DNA of 64,000 nt from Liolophura sinensis (GCF_032854445.1 NC_088296.1:7662966-7726965); one strand, 5' to 3'; shown: positions 1-11,446, numbered from the stretch's first letter. Program-made: numbers and translations. The notes: generated by a model from the sequence alone, not told the origin.

Positions 1-240
1 GTTTTAACATCGTTTTGTTAAATGTATGGATTTACCAGATGAAACATTGTAGTGTTTAGTGGCAAAAGTACAGAGTTGCTTGCCGAGATATTTTGGAGGT
101 GCCAGTTGGAACAATGTAATCGTAAAAGGTACGGAGTTGCTATTTGGGACAATGTACTCATAAAAGTACGGAGTTTCCAGTCGGGACACTGTAGTGGTAA
201 AAGCACGGAGTTGCCAGTCTGGAATACTTATTTCTGTATT
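1..240 (+). repeat. 37-bp satellite, left block 1
   Basis: About five degenerate units of the form gtaaaagtacggagttgcca gttgggacattgtagtg. Same family as 34219-36290 in reverse complement. The array seems to start at or before base 1. Confidence 0.8.
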
Positions 241-246
241 TTGCAG

Positions 247-324
247 CGGATATCTCTTCGCCTGCCATGACTACCCGGATACAGGACAAAACGCAGACAC
301 CAACTGAATTATTGTCAACTTCAA
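247..324 (+). CDS. Gene A stalk exon, copy 1
   Basis: A 78-nt phase 1-1 exon bounded by ttttgcag and gtaagaac. It encodes 25 complete residues rich in Ser, Thr and Pro, containing TTRIQDKTQTPTELLS. It is near-identical in layout to the exons at 840-917 and, on the other strand, 34079-34156. It probably forms an O-glycosylated spacer next to the membrane. Confidence 0.7.
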
Positions 325-3300
325 GTAAGAACAAAAATAATTGTGACAGTTGTCACAAATATATCATGTCTTTACTACTTTTTGAATGAAAAGTTTAATG
401 TTTGACGTGGAGAATATGTATAAGAAAACAAAATAGCCAAATCTTAACGTTTCGTATCCTTGTATTCTAACTGCAGTTTCGAGCTTTCTTTCTCTTCAGG
501 GATATCGATTGTATTTTATTCTGTGTTAAATGTAAACAGTTATTTGTCGCGCCATTGTTGTGGTCAATGTACCCAATTACCAGTCAGGACATTGGAGTGG
601 TAAATGTATCGAGTTATTTGTCGAGACACTGGAGTGGTAAATGTACAGAGTTGTCGGTTGGGGCAATATGGTGGTAAAAGTAAGGGGTTTCCAGTTGGAG
701 CATTGCTGTGGTAAAAGTACGGAGTTCCAAGTTGGTACATTTCAGTGGCTGTTCTAAAAAACTAAAATCACCCACGCTTAGAGTCTGAAATACGTATTTC
801 AGGGTTACAGTCTAAAATACTTATTTGTGTATTTTGCAGCGGGTATCTCTCTGACTACCATGACTACCCAGATATCAGACAAAACGCAGGCATCAAGTAA
901 ATTCTCGTCAATTTCATGTAAGAACAAAGCAATTGTGACAGTTTTAACCAAGAGATTATGTCTTTACTACCTTTTGAGTGAAAAGTTTAACGTTCTGATG
1001 TGGAGAACACGTGTAAGAAAAACAATAAAATCTTATCACTTTTTATCCTTGTATTCCAACTGCAGTTTCGAGCTTTTGTTCTCCACAGGGATACCGGTTG
1101 TATTTTCTTATAATATTTATTATACAGCTTTGGATGGTTTCTATCCAAAGAGCTCGCTGCAATCATTGAGATCATGCATTTTTTTCGTATGTACTAGTAG
1201 CAACTGGATGTAATTGTTATACTGCATCTCGTCTACAAAACCCCCAATGTGTTGTGTGTTTTGTGAGAGAGCCTGGTTTTCACTGGCATCTGGAGCATAA
1301 TGAGTTTGGCCTTCCACACTGTAATTAAGAGAGTTGAGCTATATAATAATTAGGCTATTGTGAAGTGTTTAGTACCTGAAAGAGGCGTCGGATTAGACGC
1401 CAGCCGGATCGAGTACCGAGGACAATTCTAAAAGGGTTTTTTTTTCGGTAGTTCCTCGAGAAATGAATATCAACTGTTTTTTTTTTTACATCATTAAAAA
1501 CTGTCGACTTCCTCGTTCACACGTTACCAGTCTTATTTATTATCTATGTATTGCTTCTGACACGTTTCTTAAGTAACTGATGTTATATTTATTCATTTAA
1601 TTAGTGTTTTACGCTGTATTAAAGAATACTTCACTTGTACGACAGTCGTAAGCACTATGGTACCTTGAGGAGGAAATTGGGCAGATCTCTGGGGGAAACC
1701 AATGACCTTCCGCAGGTTGCTGCCAGACCTTCCCACACAGGCCCGGAAAGAAAGCCAGTATAAGTTAGACTTGAACTCATAGTAACCGCACTGGCAAGAG
1801 ACTCATGGGTCACTGTGCCGTGCTGGTGTGCCATCTACCTCGGCCACGGAGGCCCCAACTGGTGTCATAGCTTCCCTTAGATGTTATTATCAACTTGGAA
1901 GGCAACTTTTAAGTTTAACCAGTGGTATACATGAATGAATGTCGGAATAGTCTAGGCTGGAATAGACAAATATTTTTACAAGTTTTTACAAGTGGGCTTT
2001 TTACACTTAATATCAACACACGTTTTGTTTACTGAACTCCGGTCGTACTTGGGAAGACTTTCCAACCACCTGCGGATGGTCGTGGGTTTCCTCCGGGTTC
2101 GACCCAGTTTCTCCACACAAATCTAATCACATAAACAAAACTGTCTGTGCATCACAAACGACTCGTCAGCTTGGGAAGTCCTCGAATTATGACATTTTTA
2201 TGAAAACACATCCCTTTTTGTACCTTTGTAATTTTTAGTTCGTCAAAGTGGAACCCAACTTGGTGCACTATTCGTAGTGTTTCATTTTTCATAAAATTAT
2301 ATATTCTGTTTGAATGTTATCGGCCTTTAATGTGCTATCGATATACATTATCCATTGCTAGGTCATCAGTATCCCCCAGCCATTAGTATGTCATCAGATG
2401 TTCACCATACCTTGTAATTACAAAAAAATGGAATGGGAAGGAATTGAGAAAAATGCCTTTTCAAGTAAAAACACTTTGCAGCCACTTTGGTTTCTGTTTA
2501 GACGAACATTCCACAAATACCCCAGTGCTGTGCAAAATACAAACGTCAGATTCAAATGCCGAATCGAAAGGTAAGTCTATGAATATTTTTAAAGTAGAAC
2601 TCTACTAGGTTTTTATGTAAAGCTTGTTTCTCTGTAATATGTCAGTTTTCTTACCCAGGTTTGTTACAAAATGCAAGGTCATTTATATATGCTACATGCA
2701 TTGTGGCATTATATGTATATATAAAATCAAAGTCATCGATTTTGCACATCCAGTTCAAGGCGAATCTGTATACAAGTATATGTAACAGGTGATCGAGATG
2801 AGTTAAACATCGTCTCTGTAAAGAAAACACTAAATCTGAAAGTATATATGTATTCATTATTCTGTATAACACGTTTACCTTTGTACACTGGATAGTGTCT
2901 CGCCTAAGCCTTCTGCAGCTGAACTTGGATTTAAAGTTTAAGGGTTTACCACCGCAGTGTCAATATTTGTTGTGCAACCCAGTACCGCTAAACATTCACT
3001 TCACACCTCTGCAGAAGTAAACAATTTTAGACCAAACAATGTCAAGCTGAACAGCTGACCTAGATACCTTGCGTGAAGTTTTGTAAACGTAAATGTGATA
3101 TCCCTAAGCTATCTGAAGTAGTCCCGTTCTGACTGAGGGAAATGCCGATATTTCAACTGTATATATGAACCATTCAAAACAAACCTAGTACGTAAACATG
3201 TTCATGCCCATTTGTTTTACCAGCAAACAACAGGACGGTGCATTATTTAGAGGATATACGCGTACCAGCCGGTACCTTGCTGGAAACACTCCATATTGTT

Positions 3301-4749
3301 TATAAGATCATCTCTATTGTGTATATTTGCACACGGCCTGCAACTGGCAGTCGATCGGTAGCCCGGAACAATCGAGCGGTGGCCAAGAACAGTTGATCGG
3401 TAGCCCAGAACAGTCGATTCGTAGCCCAGATCAGTGGATGGGTAGCCCAGAACAGTTGATCGGTAGCCCAGAACAATCGATTGGTAACCCAGATTTGTCG
3501 ATCAGTAGCCCAGAACAGTCGATCGGTAGCTCAGAACAGTTGATCAGTCTTCTGAATTACAATCTTTTAAATTTCGGATAGGCAGCGGCCAATAAAGCAA
3601 ATACAATCAATGGAACGCTCACGGCATAGCTTGTGATATTTTGGAGTCCGCCATTAGCATGACCGGCAGTATTTTTGCGACAATTTAAATAGGAATAAGA
3701 CAACCTGCGCTCATCGTAAATCGTTGAAAATGATGGATTTATCGAGAGACGAGTCGTCAGGTATCTTGGCAATCCTAATCGACCGGGTTTCGTTGGGGTC
3801 ACTCCTCACTAGCGTCTTCCCAAATCCTATGTACATTATAATCCAATAGTGCTTTGATTTTATTCAGGCGTCGACGGATCGGTTTATGTGTGATCACAAA
3901 TCATTCATTGCGTTTTAATCAAGGTCTCTCAGCCGTGATTTACCGGATTAACAGTTTAAGACCAGACCATAGGTTGTAGTGCTATGGAGCCCTGATATGA
4001 CTGGACTATTAAAATTTATATTAATTTCTCATATATTTCCTCTCAGGACTGGACAATCGAGCCCTAATCGTTGGTGTGGCTGTAGGAGTTGGCGAAGCTA
4101 TCATTGGCATAGTTATCGTGGTAATTGTTGTTATTGTTCGGTGAGTAAAATGTATTATACTGAGTTCTACGATTTTTTTCGAATTCACTGCCATGAAATG
4201 AATACTAAAAAAATGGCTTCTTTTCGCAACAGAAGTCAACCTTGTCCATAGCTTCTTAAAGCTGGTCAAAGGGGGAAATTTTCTTACAACTTGTCCTGTT
4301 ACCAGAGTTTGCACCTTATTTGAAAAATGCAAAATATACTTATGTTCGCTAGAGTGAGTTTGAAAAAAAAACATTTTGGTCAAGCAAGAATATGTTTCTA
4401 TTGTTCCGGGGTAATTTAGAACACTTTAAATATGTATGATTATAATAGTATAATGACGGTAGAACAATAGGTCAATTGTCTCTTGGAAATAAACTAAGAA
4501 TGAGTGTTAGTCTTTAAAAAGAAGTTAAAGCAGCTAATATTGCATTTTACCTCCAGGCGGTGTCGGCATTCTCAGAGGGGTGCCCATAATGAATCTGGTG
4601 CAAGAGATGAGCACTTTTACGAGAATGAAGTCTTTGTAGTTCAAAACAGAGGACGTAACCGCCCCTGTCGGGAAGTTGCCCCAGAAACGGAACGGCCACA
4701 GTCCGCGTCCAGCGTGGCCCACATATATGAGCAAGTTGTTTTTAGGTAA
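247..4749 (+). CDS. Gene A: receptor, 3' part (stalk, TM, tail exons)
   Basis: This is the 3' part of a single-pass membrane receptor on the plus strand, seen as exons 247-324, 840-917, 2502-2570, 4047-4140 and 4557-4749. Stalk exons are phase 1-1, the TM exon is phase 1-2, and the tail exon carries the stop. The order is Thr/Ser-rich stalk, one hydrophobic helix, then a tail of about 63 residues with YENE and YEQV motifs. Gene B in the opposite arm has the same exons at the same sizes. The ectodomain would lie left of base 1; by analogy with gene B it should contain SRCR domains, which is inference. The first two exons are tandem copies, so the number used per transcript is unknown. Frames are intact apart from an early stop relative to gene B. 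It could be a live paralogue or a young pseudogene. Confidence 0.65.
545..760 (+). repeat. 37-bp satellite, left block 2
   Basis: About five units of the 37-bp family upstream of stalk exon copy 2. Arose with that exon in a tandem duplication of roughly 590 bp. Confidence 0.8.
840..917 (+). CDS. Gene A stalk exon, copy 2
   Basis: Tandem duplicate of the exon at 247-324, with the same 78-nt length, same phase and conserved splice sites (ttttgcag, gtaagaac). It encodes the variant TTMTTQISDKTQASSKFSS. The duplication also carried the upstream 37-bp satellite (545-760) and the intron downstream of the exon. Confidence 0.7.
918..1600. other. Gene A intron, shared with right arm
   Basis: No coding signal. 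918-1420 aligns to the reverse complement of 32880-34070. Contains two T-runs at 1438 and 1467. Confidence 0.6.
1601..1858 (-). mobile_element. SINE family 1, near full length
   Basis: tRNA-derived head (ggcc...tggc at the high end), body and tail tttacgccgta-like end at 1605. Shared with the right arm copy at 32465-32705, so inserted before the duplication. Confidence 0.8.
2050..2112 (+). mobile_element. SINE family 1 fragment
   Basis: Body piece with cctgcggatggtcgtgggtt. Counterpart traces are present at about 32215-32270 in the right arm. Confidence 0.6.
2502..2570 (+). CDS. Gene A stalk exon 3
   Basis: A 69-nt phase 1-1 exon with acceptor tctgtttag and donor gtaagt. It encodes 22 complete residues including STNTPVLCKIQTSDSNAESK. 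The gene B copy is at 31625-31678, where the homologous acceptor is lost and a site 15 nt further in is available. Confidence 0.65.
2571..4046. other. Gene A intron
   Basis: Aligned to 30410-31620 of the right arm apart from the 21-bp minisatellite. 3620-3930 is well kept between arms but has no convincing exon. Confidence 0.6.
3352..3555 (+). repeat. 21-bp minisatellite
   Basis: Nine or more units of cgatcggtagcccagaacagt. The period is a multiple of three, so one frame reads SIGSPEQ repeats, but no splice context supports coding. Absent from the same place in the right arm (near 30880). Confidence 0.85.
4047..4140 (+). CDS. Gene A transmembrane exon
   Basis: A 94-nt exon, phase 1 to phase 2, between tctcag and gtgagt. 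It encodes LDNRALIVG followed by a strongly hydrophobic run rich in Val and Ile (VGVGEAIIGIVIVVIVVIV) ending before Arg, a typical type I membrane helix with a basic stop-transfer residue. It differs from the gene B exon at 30309-30402 by 5 of 94 bases. Confidence 0.85.
4557..4749 (+). CDS. Gene A cytoplasmic tail, last exon
   Basis: The acceptor is cctccag and the phase (2) matches the TM exon, giving Arg-Arg-Cys-Arg at the inner membrane face. The tail contains YENEVFV and YEQVVF. YEN fits the pYxN motif bound by GRB2-type SH2 domains, and YEQV fits a pYxxV docking motif; function is inferred. The reading frame stops at TAA (4747-4749), seven codons earlier than the aligned gene B tail. The bases agttttag-gtaaaa at this point also look like a splice donor, so a further exon cannot be excluded. 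Confidence 0.75.
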
Positions 4750-6000
4750 AACTGTTCTTTCGGGACGTAAGTAGGAAATGTATACACGACTGCTTAACAA
4801 ACATGCCAGTATTGTTTATTTTTACAGTACGTCATGTGGTCTGTCTCTAAGATGTAGGTGTATGGCATGTATCGTGAAGCGAGTGCAAAGTATTGTTTTG
4901 TTAAGTTGTTTGAAACCTTAAACTTACTGACAAAAATAGCTCCCTGCTAGAACGTCTACTACAATTGTCTCACAAGATTTTGTAGAAGAACGTCGACTAA
5001 AGGACAAAAAAATGTAAAACTACTGTTAAATATGTAACAATAATAACACGTTAATTTTCTAATGTTCTAAATAAATATTCCAAACTAAAATGTTCCACAC
5101 TGACTTGCTTCAATTCCATGCATTGTGAAAGAAGTACCACTACCTGTTGCGTCTGTGGCTGGTGTACTTTTTCGAGTTTCATGAAGTTGCCTGGTTTATG
5201 ATGCCCGAGAGAACTTTGAATGGACCGAATTCGAGGTCATGGCATCCATGAAACGTTAAATAATTGTAAGACCACATTAAAGCACATTGTCGAAAACCTA
5301 TATACTCGCAACTGTGCTTACAAATGTACTACCTGCTACACTTACTTTGTTGAGTTTCTGGTGTTCACGGAAACCTCTCAAAAATGGTTAGTTGCACTTT
5401 TTTTTAACACCAATTGGAGTTGTTTCGACCAGTCAGACGACCTGATAAATGCCTACAGTGAATATAGCTGCAAGTAACCAAAGCTGAGTTCCAGCGAATC
5501 AGATTTCTAAGATTGGTTTTGTCCTTGTTGGAGGTCTACATTGTACTGGAAATTCAACGTTGTTAGGGAATTTCAGTAAGACAATAGACGACCTCAGTAG
5601 AAAAGTGCTGTAGATGGGGGGAAGGTGTGCCAGCAACTTGCGGATGGACGTGGGCTTTCCTCGGCCTCACCTTGGTTTCTTCCCATCATAATGCTGGCCT
5701 CTGTCGTGTAAGTGAAATATTCTTGAGCACGGGGTAAAACACAAAGCGAATAAATAAATAAATGAATAAATAAACGAACAAATAACTAAATAAATGGAAA
5801 GCTTTAGTCGTTGCTATGAGTAGGACTTGCATTACCTGTTATAGTGATACAATTTGAGGCTCTAAGACGAAAGCCCATTCTCTTTAATGTTTACTATTAG
5901 AGTTAAAGAGTTTTAATCTTCAGACACAAGACATACGAATCTATCATTTGTTACGGTATTGAAAACAGCAACAGAAAACAGACTCGGTGACTCAATATTA
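4750..6000. other. Downstream of gene A
   Basis: No gene seen. Includes gene A's 3' flank and the SINE at 5627. 5820-5945 is kept in the right arm (28440-28555). Confidence 0.55.
5627..5775 (+). mobile_element. SINE family 1, 3' part
   Basis: From gccagcaacttgcggatgg to the aaataaataaat tail. The tRNA head is missing. Confidence 0.8.
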
Positions 6001-7449
6001 CAATGTAAACAATGCTTTATATATAAAATGAGACGTACAGTTTTACAGACAGTTCAACAACAACAACATAAAAAAACATACACATCAGTATTACCGGTCT
6101 TTAAAAGTTTCCAGTTCACCTTTGCATCCCAAGGAACGTATTCCAGGAGATCCAACGTAAAGACCATGGGATAAACACACACTTCACACAAGTCACAAAT
6201 TGTCCCAGACAGGTACTTCGCTAGGTTAGCAAACGCGAACACAGTACACAGGTTACACAGAACTGGAACAGCCTTTGAATGACAAGCCTTTGAATGACGT
6301 CACACCCGCAGAGCATAACACAGGGTAAATACAGGCATGGAGGTATAATCCACTTTAGAACAGTCACAGCTCCCGCAGAAACTCACAAACGAGCCATTCA
6401 GAGACGTAGAGTAATGTCACCTTGTGGCAGAACGAACGTCCTTTGCAAAACTGAAAACTTCAGTTTAGAGTCCTTGACGACCTTGTCGGTCAGGTGAGGT
6501 CAGCGTGTTAAACAAATTACACAGTCCACACTGTATAATCATAATAAAGATCCGAACACCAATAAACGTGACTTCCGCAGAAATTCACATAAACCAGACA
6601 TCAGTACAACTGTGGTACACAAACGGTGCCGGCATAAAAATCTGTCCTCCCAAACGAAACTGGCATCACCAGCTCATATAAATATAATGGACTCGATACG
6701 AGAGCGTCGCACACTCTCCTGGCTCCCAGTGGATGCAGCAAAAATACCTCCCCTCTGTTTTTGTTTATTTACTGGTTTTAGGGCCACTTTCCTGGCGGAT
6801 ATCGTGGCCCATCAAATCAGTGTTTTATTTATTTATTTTTTTTAACACATGAATATTTTGGTTACATGACAGCAGTGCGTTGGTATACTATTTACATATG
6901 TACATGAGTCAATTGGTGGAATTAACCTCTTTGTGGTAGCATATTGCAGCTTATTGTATAGGTTCAAATGCTGCCATGGTCGTTTAACAGAAAGGGGATA
7001 AATAGTAAGCTATTTACAGAGATTAACGTTATCTTTACATTAGAAATACATAGATCTGTATTAAAGAATTACAATGAGTTGCCTATACAGAAATTTACAC
7101 AGAGAGAAAACAACAGTAGTCCCTTTATTTTTTGGTTAACAGTTTTGTACTCTTGCTTCCTCCTCTGTGGCGTGGAGTTAAGGAGCTCCCGCCACTTATA
7201 CCGGACGCCGTCCTGGAAAAAACAGCGTACTGGAAACCTGTGCCTGTAACAGGTGCGACAAGTATAAATGAGGAGCAAGGATGTCAGGCCTCATCCACAT
7301 AGTTGAAGCAAGAGATAGTCCTATTGTCATGATGTCTTTCATGTTTCTGGTATTCGTTTCCTGGCTGTTAAGTTTCTTTGGTCCCATGGGTCTTCTTATT
7401 GTTTTCCCTGTCTTCTTCTTTAATTGATTTCCTTCTCTATTTCCAATTT
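6001..7449. other. Left-arm insertion, no recognised gene
   Basis: This stretch has no partner in the right arm. It belongs to the transposon block that carries the SGNH ORF and the LINE end. No protein motif recognised here. Confidence 0.5.
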
Positions 7450-8013
7450 TTATTTGTGGCCTCCCATGGCGGCGCAGACAGCACGTTTCATAGACCGGTA
7501 GAACAGTTCCTAGTCTAGAGTGTTTAGGTGCACTCCATCGTTGGTTAGAATTTGCTTTTGTGGTCGGATCAGTCCCCGGTGTCTCCAGAAGGTGGCCAAT
7601 TGCTTGTTTGTCAGCTTCTTGTTAATTTCAGGGATATTTGTATTATAAATGTGGACCGAAATTCGCCGAGTTACCTGACGGTAAAGAAGCTGGCTGATGT
7701 AGATTCTTGGAATTTGGAATTTCGATTTAAGTGCACCAACATAGTCTAAAATATCAGCGCAAATTGCTGCTTATGTGTGAGAGTCCGCATCGTTTCCCCC
7801 AATGTGGAGGATAACTAGGTCAGGTTTTGTCTCCTGAAGGAGACTTTCCAATCTTCCAGAGCATCTAAGTGTCCCAACTCTAGCTCCCCCAATGCCAAAA
7901 AACCGAATGTCCTGGCCTGTTCCGAAGTCGATTCTAGAGTTTGGGATCGAATTTCGAAGGATACTATTCTCCAGCCTATGAACATAACTGCTGCCGATAA
8001 TAAAGATTTTCAT
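7450..8013 (-). pseudogene. SGNH/GDSL hydrolase-like ORF of a transposon
   Basis: 188 codons stay in one frame from ATG at 8013 to TAA at 7450, broken only by two stops (TAA at 7771-7773 and a later TAG near 7516). Block I is FIIGSSYVHRLEN, block III is LVILHIGGNDAD, and the C-terminal block has GVHLN, giving the Ser, Gly-Asn and His positions of SGNH hydrolases. FWRHRGL and FYRSMKRAV near the end are typical of the SGNH proteins found with animal retroelements. Immediately upstream is an A-rich run (minus strand) that looks like the poly-A of the LINE at 8042-9114. Probably dead, on the evidence of the stops. Confidence 0.75.
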
Positions 8014-8041
8014 CCTTTTTTTTTTTTTTTTCTTTTTTTTC

Positions 8042-9114
8042 CCCTGTGAAAACAAATAGAGAAAACAAATATACAACATATTTGTATTTTTGATTTGCGA
8101 AGGGGTTTTGTTTATGAGATAATGCATATCTTAAGCAAGAAGATATTTGATAAAACAGATACTTAGGAGCAAATTAGTGGTATAGCTACCAGTCAGAAAT
8201 TGATAGAGGGTCTGCCCTCGTATGATATATACACATTTGTAAATAAATAGAGAATAAATATCAACTAATAAGAATAGATAAATAACAACAAATAAGAGGG
8301 CAGATTCGTTAATGGAGAAATATTATTAATTACTACAGTGGTTACATTGTTTTCGTGTGCTATGTTTTTGCAGGTTGGTTTCATGGACGTTTTATCGGCC
8401 CTCACGATCAAGGTATCGCCGATATAGTTGGGGATAAAGTTGTAGGGAGGAATTATGTATCTGTGGAATAAACGGCCCTCAAAATCAAGGTATCGCCGTT
8501 GTTAGTATATGTGTTTGGTAATTACGGAAAATGCACCGTTTTTAATCAGAGAAGGTGACGTATTGTTGACTAGAGCAGAAACGGCCCTCAGAATCAAAGT
8601 ATCGCCGTTGTTGGTCAATTATGTTTTATCAGATTCGACTTTCGTAACCCGTCGATTTGATGTATTCTTTTAGTAAGGAGAATATTTGTGCTCTTAGGTG
8701 TGGTTTGGGGTTTAGGATAGTCTGAAGGTCAAGTTCACATTTGTAGATTTGCAGGCATTCTGCCAATCGTCTTCGTTCTTTACTGTGTTTAATACATTGT
8801 AGCAAATAGTGCTCTATGGTTTCATCATGCTCTTGACAGGCTGGGCAAGTTGGTGAAGAATTTTGGATTATAGTTGCTAGATGTGCTTTGAGCCCTGTTT
8901 TCCCTGGTCTCAGGCGTGATATGTTTTTGTCATCTTGGTTATTCAATAATTGGAACGAATTTAATTTTGTAATCGTTCCGTTTAATATTTTATAGTGCCA
9001 CCGTCCGCTGGATTCTTTATCCCATTCCTCTTTCCACTGATTGTTAATTTGGGTATTGATCAATGTAACCTCTGCACAGAAAACACGGCTTATATACGTT
9101 CCAGGTGGATTCAA
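8042..9114 (-). mobile_element. Non-LTR retrotransposon 3' end
   Basis: ORF 9114-8629 (minus) encodes the C-terminal end of a LINE polyprotein: ISRLRPGKTGLKAHL, then CPACQEHDETIEHYLLQC, the Cys/His-rich motif beyond the RT and RNase H part. The 3' UTR holds three copies of a cggccctc...gtatcgccg motif. It ends in an A-rich run at 8018-8041 on the minus strand. 5' truncated at about 9114. Confidence 0.75.
8395..8614 (+). repeat. Three copies of a 30-bp motif
   Basis: cggccctcaaaatcaaggta tcgccgttgt occurs at about 8395, 8472 and 8582 with 1-5 changes. Each starts cggc and ends gccg, so a short hairpin is possible. Located in the LINE 3' UTR. Confidence 0.75.
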
Positions 9115-9552
9115 CTATTTTTAAACACAGAATTAACAGCCAATGAACAGCCAATGAAATAAACAAAGCATTGAACAAGGTGCTTTCTATCCGGTCCGCG
9201 CTGTACACATATAACAGGGCCTGTTATGCTTATAACATATAACACAAAGGTCCGCAGACTAACAGTACATGAAAACGTTAAATAGTCATACATAACACAT
9301 TTCACTCTACAGCCGACGTATCCGCCATGAGCTGGTAGGCAATCGCGTAGATGAAAGGCGTTTCCAGTGCGCACGCCCGAGATTCCCTGACTACGAAACA
9401 AACCAATTCAAGTGGATTTTTTTAATGAAACACGGTAACGTAACTTTCGGCAATCATACAAAACTCAGCAAATTTTGGCCTTGTAATTTGAGGCACATTT
9501 TCTATCTCGAAAACTTGAACATGAAAAGAAAAAAAAACAAACACAAACTCAC

Positions 9553-9686
9553 CGAGACATTGCCCTGGATATGAATATCTGGCTTCTGGAGAGGACACAA
9601 GGTACAAGTCATCACACTGGCCTGAATTTAGCCGTAGATGATTTAACTCACACGTTGTGTTGACAGGACAGCTCAAAACATTACAG
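9553..9686 (-). pseudogene. EGF-like exon remnant (left arm)
   Basis: Clear relative of gene D EGF-like exon 2: CNVLSCPVNTTCEL, then SSPEARYSYPGQCLG and an intact donor gtgagt. The cysteines of the YLCEC motif are gone (YLVSS), and the acceptor is replaced by a SINE fragment starting at 9697. It points opposite to gene A. Confidence 0.7.
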
Positions 9687-9696
9687 TACGTGAGTA

Positions 9697-9838
9697 GGTT
9701 TGGCAGCAACTTGCGGATGGTCGTAGGTTTCCCCCGGTCTCTGTCCGGTTTCCTCCCACCATAATGCTAGCCGCTGTCCTATAATTGAAATATTCCCAAG
9801 TACGGCGTAAAACACCAATGAAATAAATAAATCAAATA
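9697..9838 (+). mobile_element. SINE family 1, 3' part
   Basis: From ggcagcaacttgcggatgg to aaataaataaat. It abuts the EGF remnant at 9553-9686, and its partner lies at 27870-27985. Confidence 0.8.
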
Positions 9839-10129
9839 AATCAAAACATTACATCCCAGTTTTCTTAAGAGTCTGACCCCTTGCATTTACGTCACCGGAC
9901 GAGGGATTTGCACTCGCGTAAGGGAGTACAACGTGATATTTATTATCTTTGTTGGCTTTCATTATACGCAATACCCAAACAATCAAGGCTTACATTATGA
10001 AAGCCTGTTAACATCGCTGCACTTTTGACAAAAGTCAGCATAATCAACATCTGCTATGTAGTGGCGAATATTTCACCATCTGCTGATACATGTGACTATT
10101 TTTACAAAGTCTCATCACTGCTCTGAATT

Positions 10130-10500
10130 TAGTCTTCATGCTATCTTTCATATAATATCGCAACGTCTATCACTTCCATGTCCAAAGTTGGAAGACTTGG
10201 GATCAAACTTGGGTCGGGTTAAACCAAAGACTTTAAATATGGCACTTGCTGCCTCCTCGCTTGGTACTCAGCACAGAGGTAAGAGCAAGGAAACATGACG
10301 GATTGACCCGGTGTCAGTATAATGTCGTGGGTTTCATGTCTGGTTTCTTCCGCATGATGTGTCAGTGCGGCAACAGTGTGGGGGCATGGACTCGCCCTAC
10401 CACAAGAAGACACACTATATGTACGGAAACTTAATGACTCTTCGTGGTCATTGTTGGGACATTGTTGCAACCTTAAACACCAAGCATAAATACTTACAAA
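10130..10500 (+). mobile_element. SINE family 2 copy, left arm
   Basis: Matches the reverse complement of 27195-27530. Contains gacccggtgtcagtataatg and ggcatggactcgccctacca. The 3' end is cut by the LINE at 10498. Confidence 0.7.
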
Positions 10501-11250
10501 GTATCCATTTTATCACCGTATATTTACTGACGGTTCCAAGGATGATTATTGCGTGGCTTCTGCCGCTGTCCTTGGGACCAGAACCATTTCAACTCGGTTT
10601 CCAAATTCCTGTTCTGTATTTACTGCGGAAGCCAAGGCAATTTTGTGCGCACTCCGGTCTATCCCAGAGCTCAGAGGTAGTAGATTTCTCATCTGCTCTG
10701 ACTCCCTTTCCTGCCTCCAGGCAATTCGGGCTAGTTCGCCTGTACATCCAGAGATTCTGTCTTTCAGGGAGATGTTCAAACGACTTAATGACGATTTTAT
10801 CATTGTCTTTTGTTAGGTGCCCGGGCATATGGGTATCCCAGAAAATACTGCTGCAGATGAAGCTGCTAAGGCGGCTCTGGATTCCGTTACTACCCAAACT
10901 GACGTTCCATATTCGGCCTTCACTTATTTGCTCCTATAGTAAGCGCTTGTTTCAGGCTCAATGGGATGACCAGACAACCAACAAACTGCATGATATTCGT
11001 CAGTTTGTTGGTCCAAGCACCTTCCCTTTCACGGCATCGTCTCCGCTCTTGCATTTTGAGGAGGTGTCGTATCGGTCCCACACGTGCTATGCATGGGTAT
11101 TTGTTGAAAGGAGATGCTCCTCATTGCTTTGCTTGTGATAAACAGTTCACAGTCAAGCACATATTGCTTGACTGTGGCGACTTTGCTCCTGCACGAGATT
11201 CCTATTATCACGTGAGCTCTCTTGCAGAACTTTTCAATTCTGTGGACATA
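10498..11250 (+). mobile_element. LINE fragment with RNase H domain
   Basis: Plus-strand remnant of an RNase H-bearing LINE (I or Jockey-like). In order: FTDGSKDD, FTAEAKAILCALRSIPEL, ICSDSLSCLQAI, VPGHMGIPENTAADEAAKAA, covering the D-E-D-D catalytic set. Then in shifted frames come RAMHGYLLKG and CFACDKQFTVKHILLDC. A stop replaces Trp before VPGH, and there are at least two frameshifts. The protein end is replaced by the (ACAT)n tract. Confidence 0.8.
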
Positions 11251-11284
11251 CGCACATACAAACACATATACAAGTACGCACGTA

Positions 11285-11446
11285 CACATAGGTACACGCA
11301 TACGTACATACATACATACATACATACATACATACATACATACATACATACATACATACATACATACATACATACATACATACATACATACATACATACA
11401 TACATACATACATACATACATACATACATACATACATACATACATG

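Larger units (their letters stand above)
1..10510 (+). repeat. Left arm of large inverted duplication
   Basis: This block matches the reverse complement of about 27190-36290 in the same order: 37-bp satellite, stalk exon, intron blocks, second stalk exon, TM exon, tail exon, an EGF-exon remnant and a family-2 SINE. Examples by eye are 1250-1400 against 32880-33050, 5820-5945 against 28440-28555, 9310-9470 against 28250-28420, and 9990-10500 against 27200-27660. The TM exons differ at 5 of 94 bases; introns differ more and carry indels. The left arm alone contains a retrotransposon block at roughly 6.0-9.3 kb. The left boundary is probably outside the window. Confidence 0.9.

Noticed and set aside
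2651-2872. Minus-strand open frame in gene A's intron
   Set aside because: Not kept in the right arm and no known motif.
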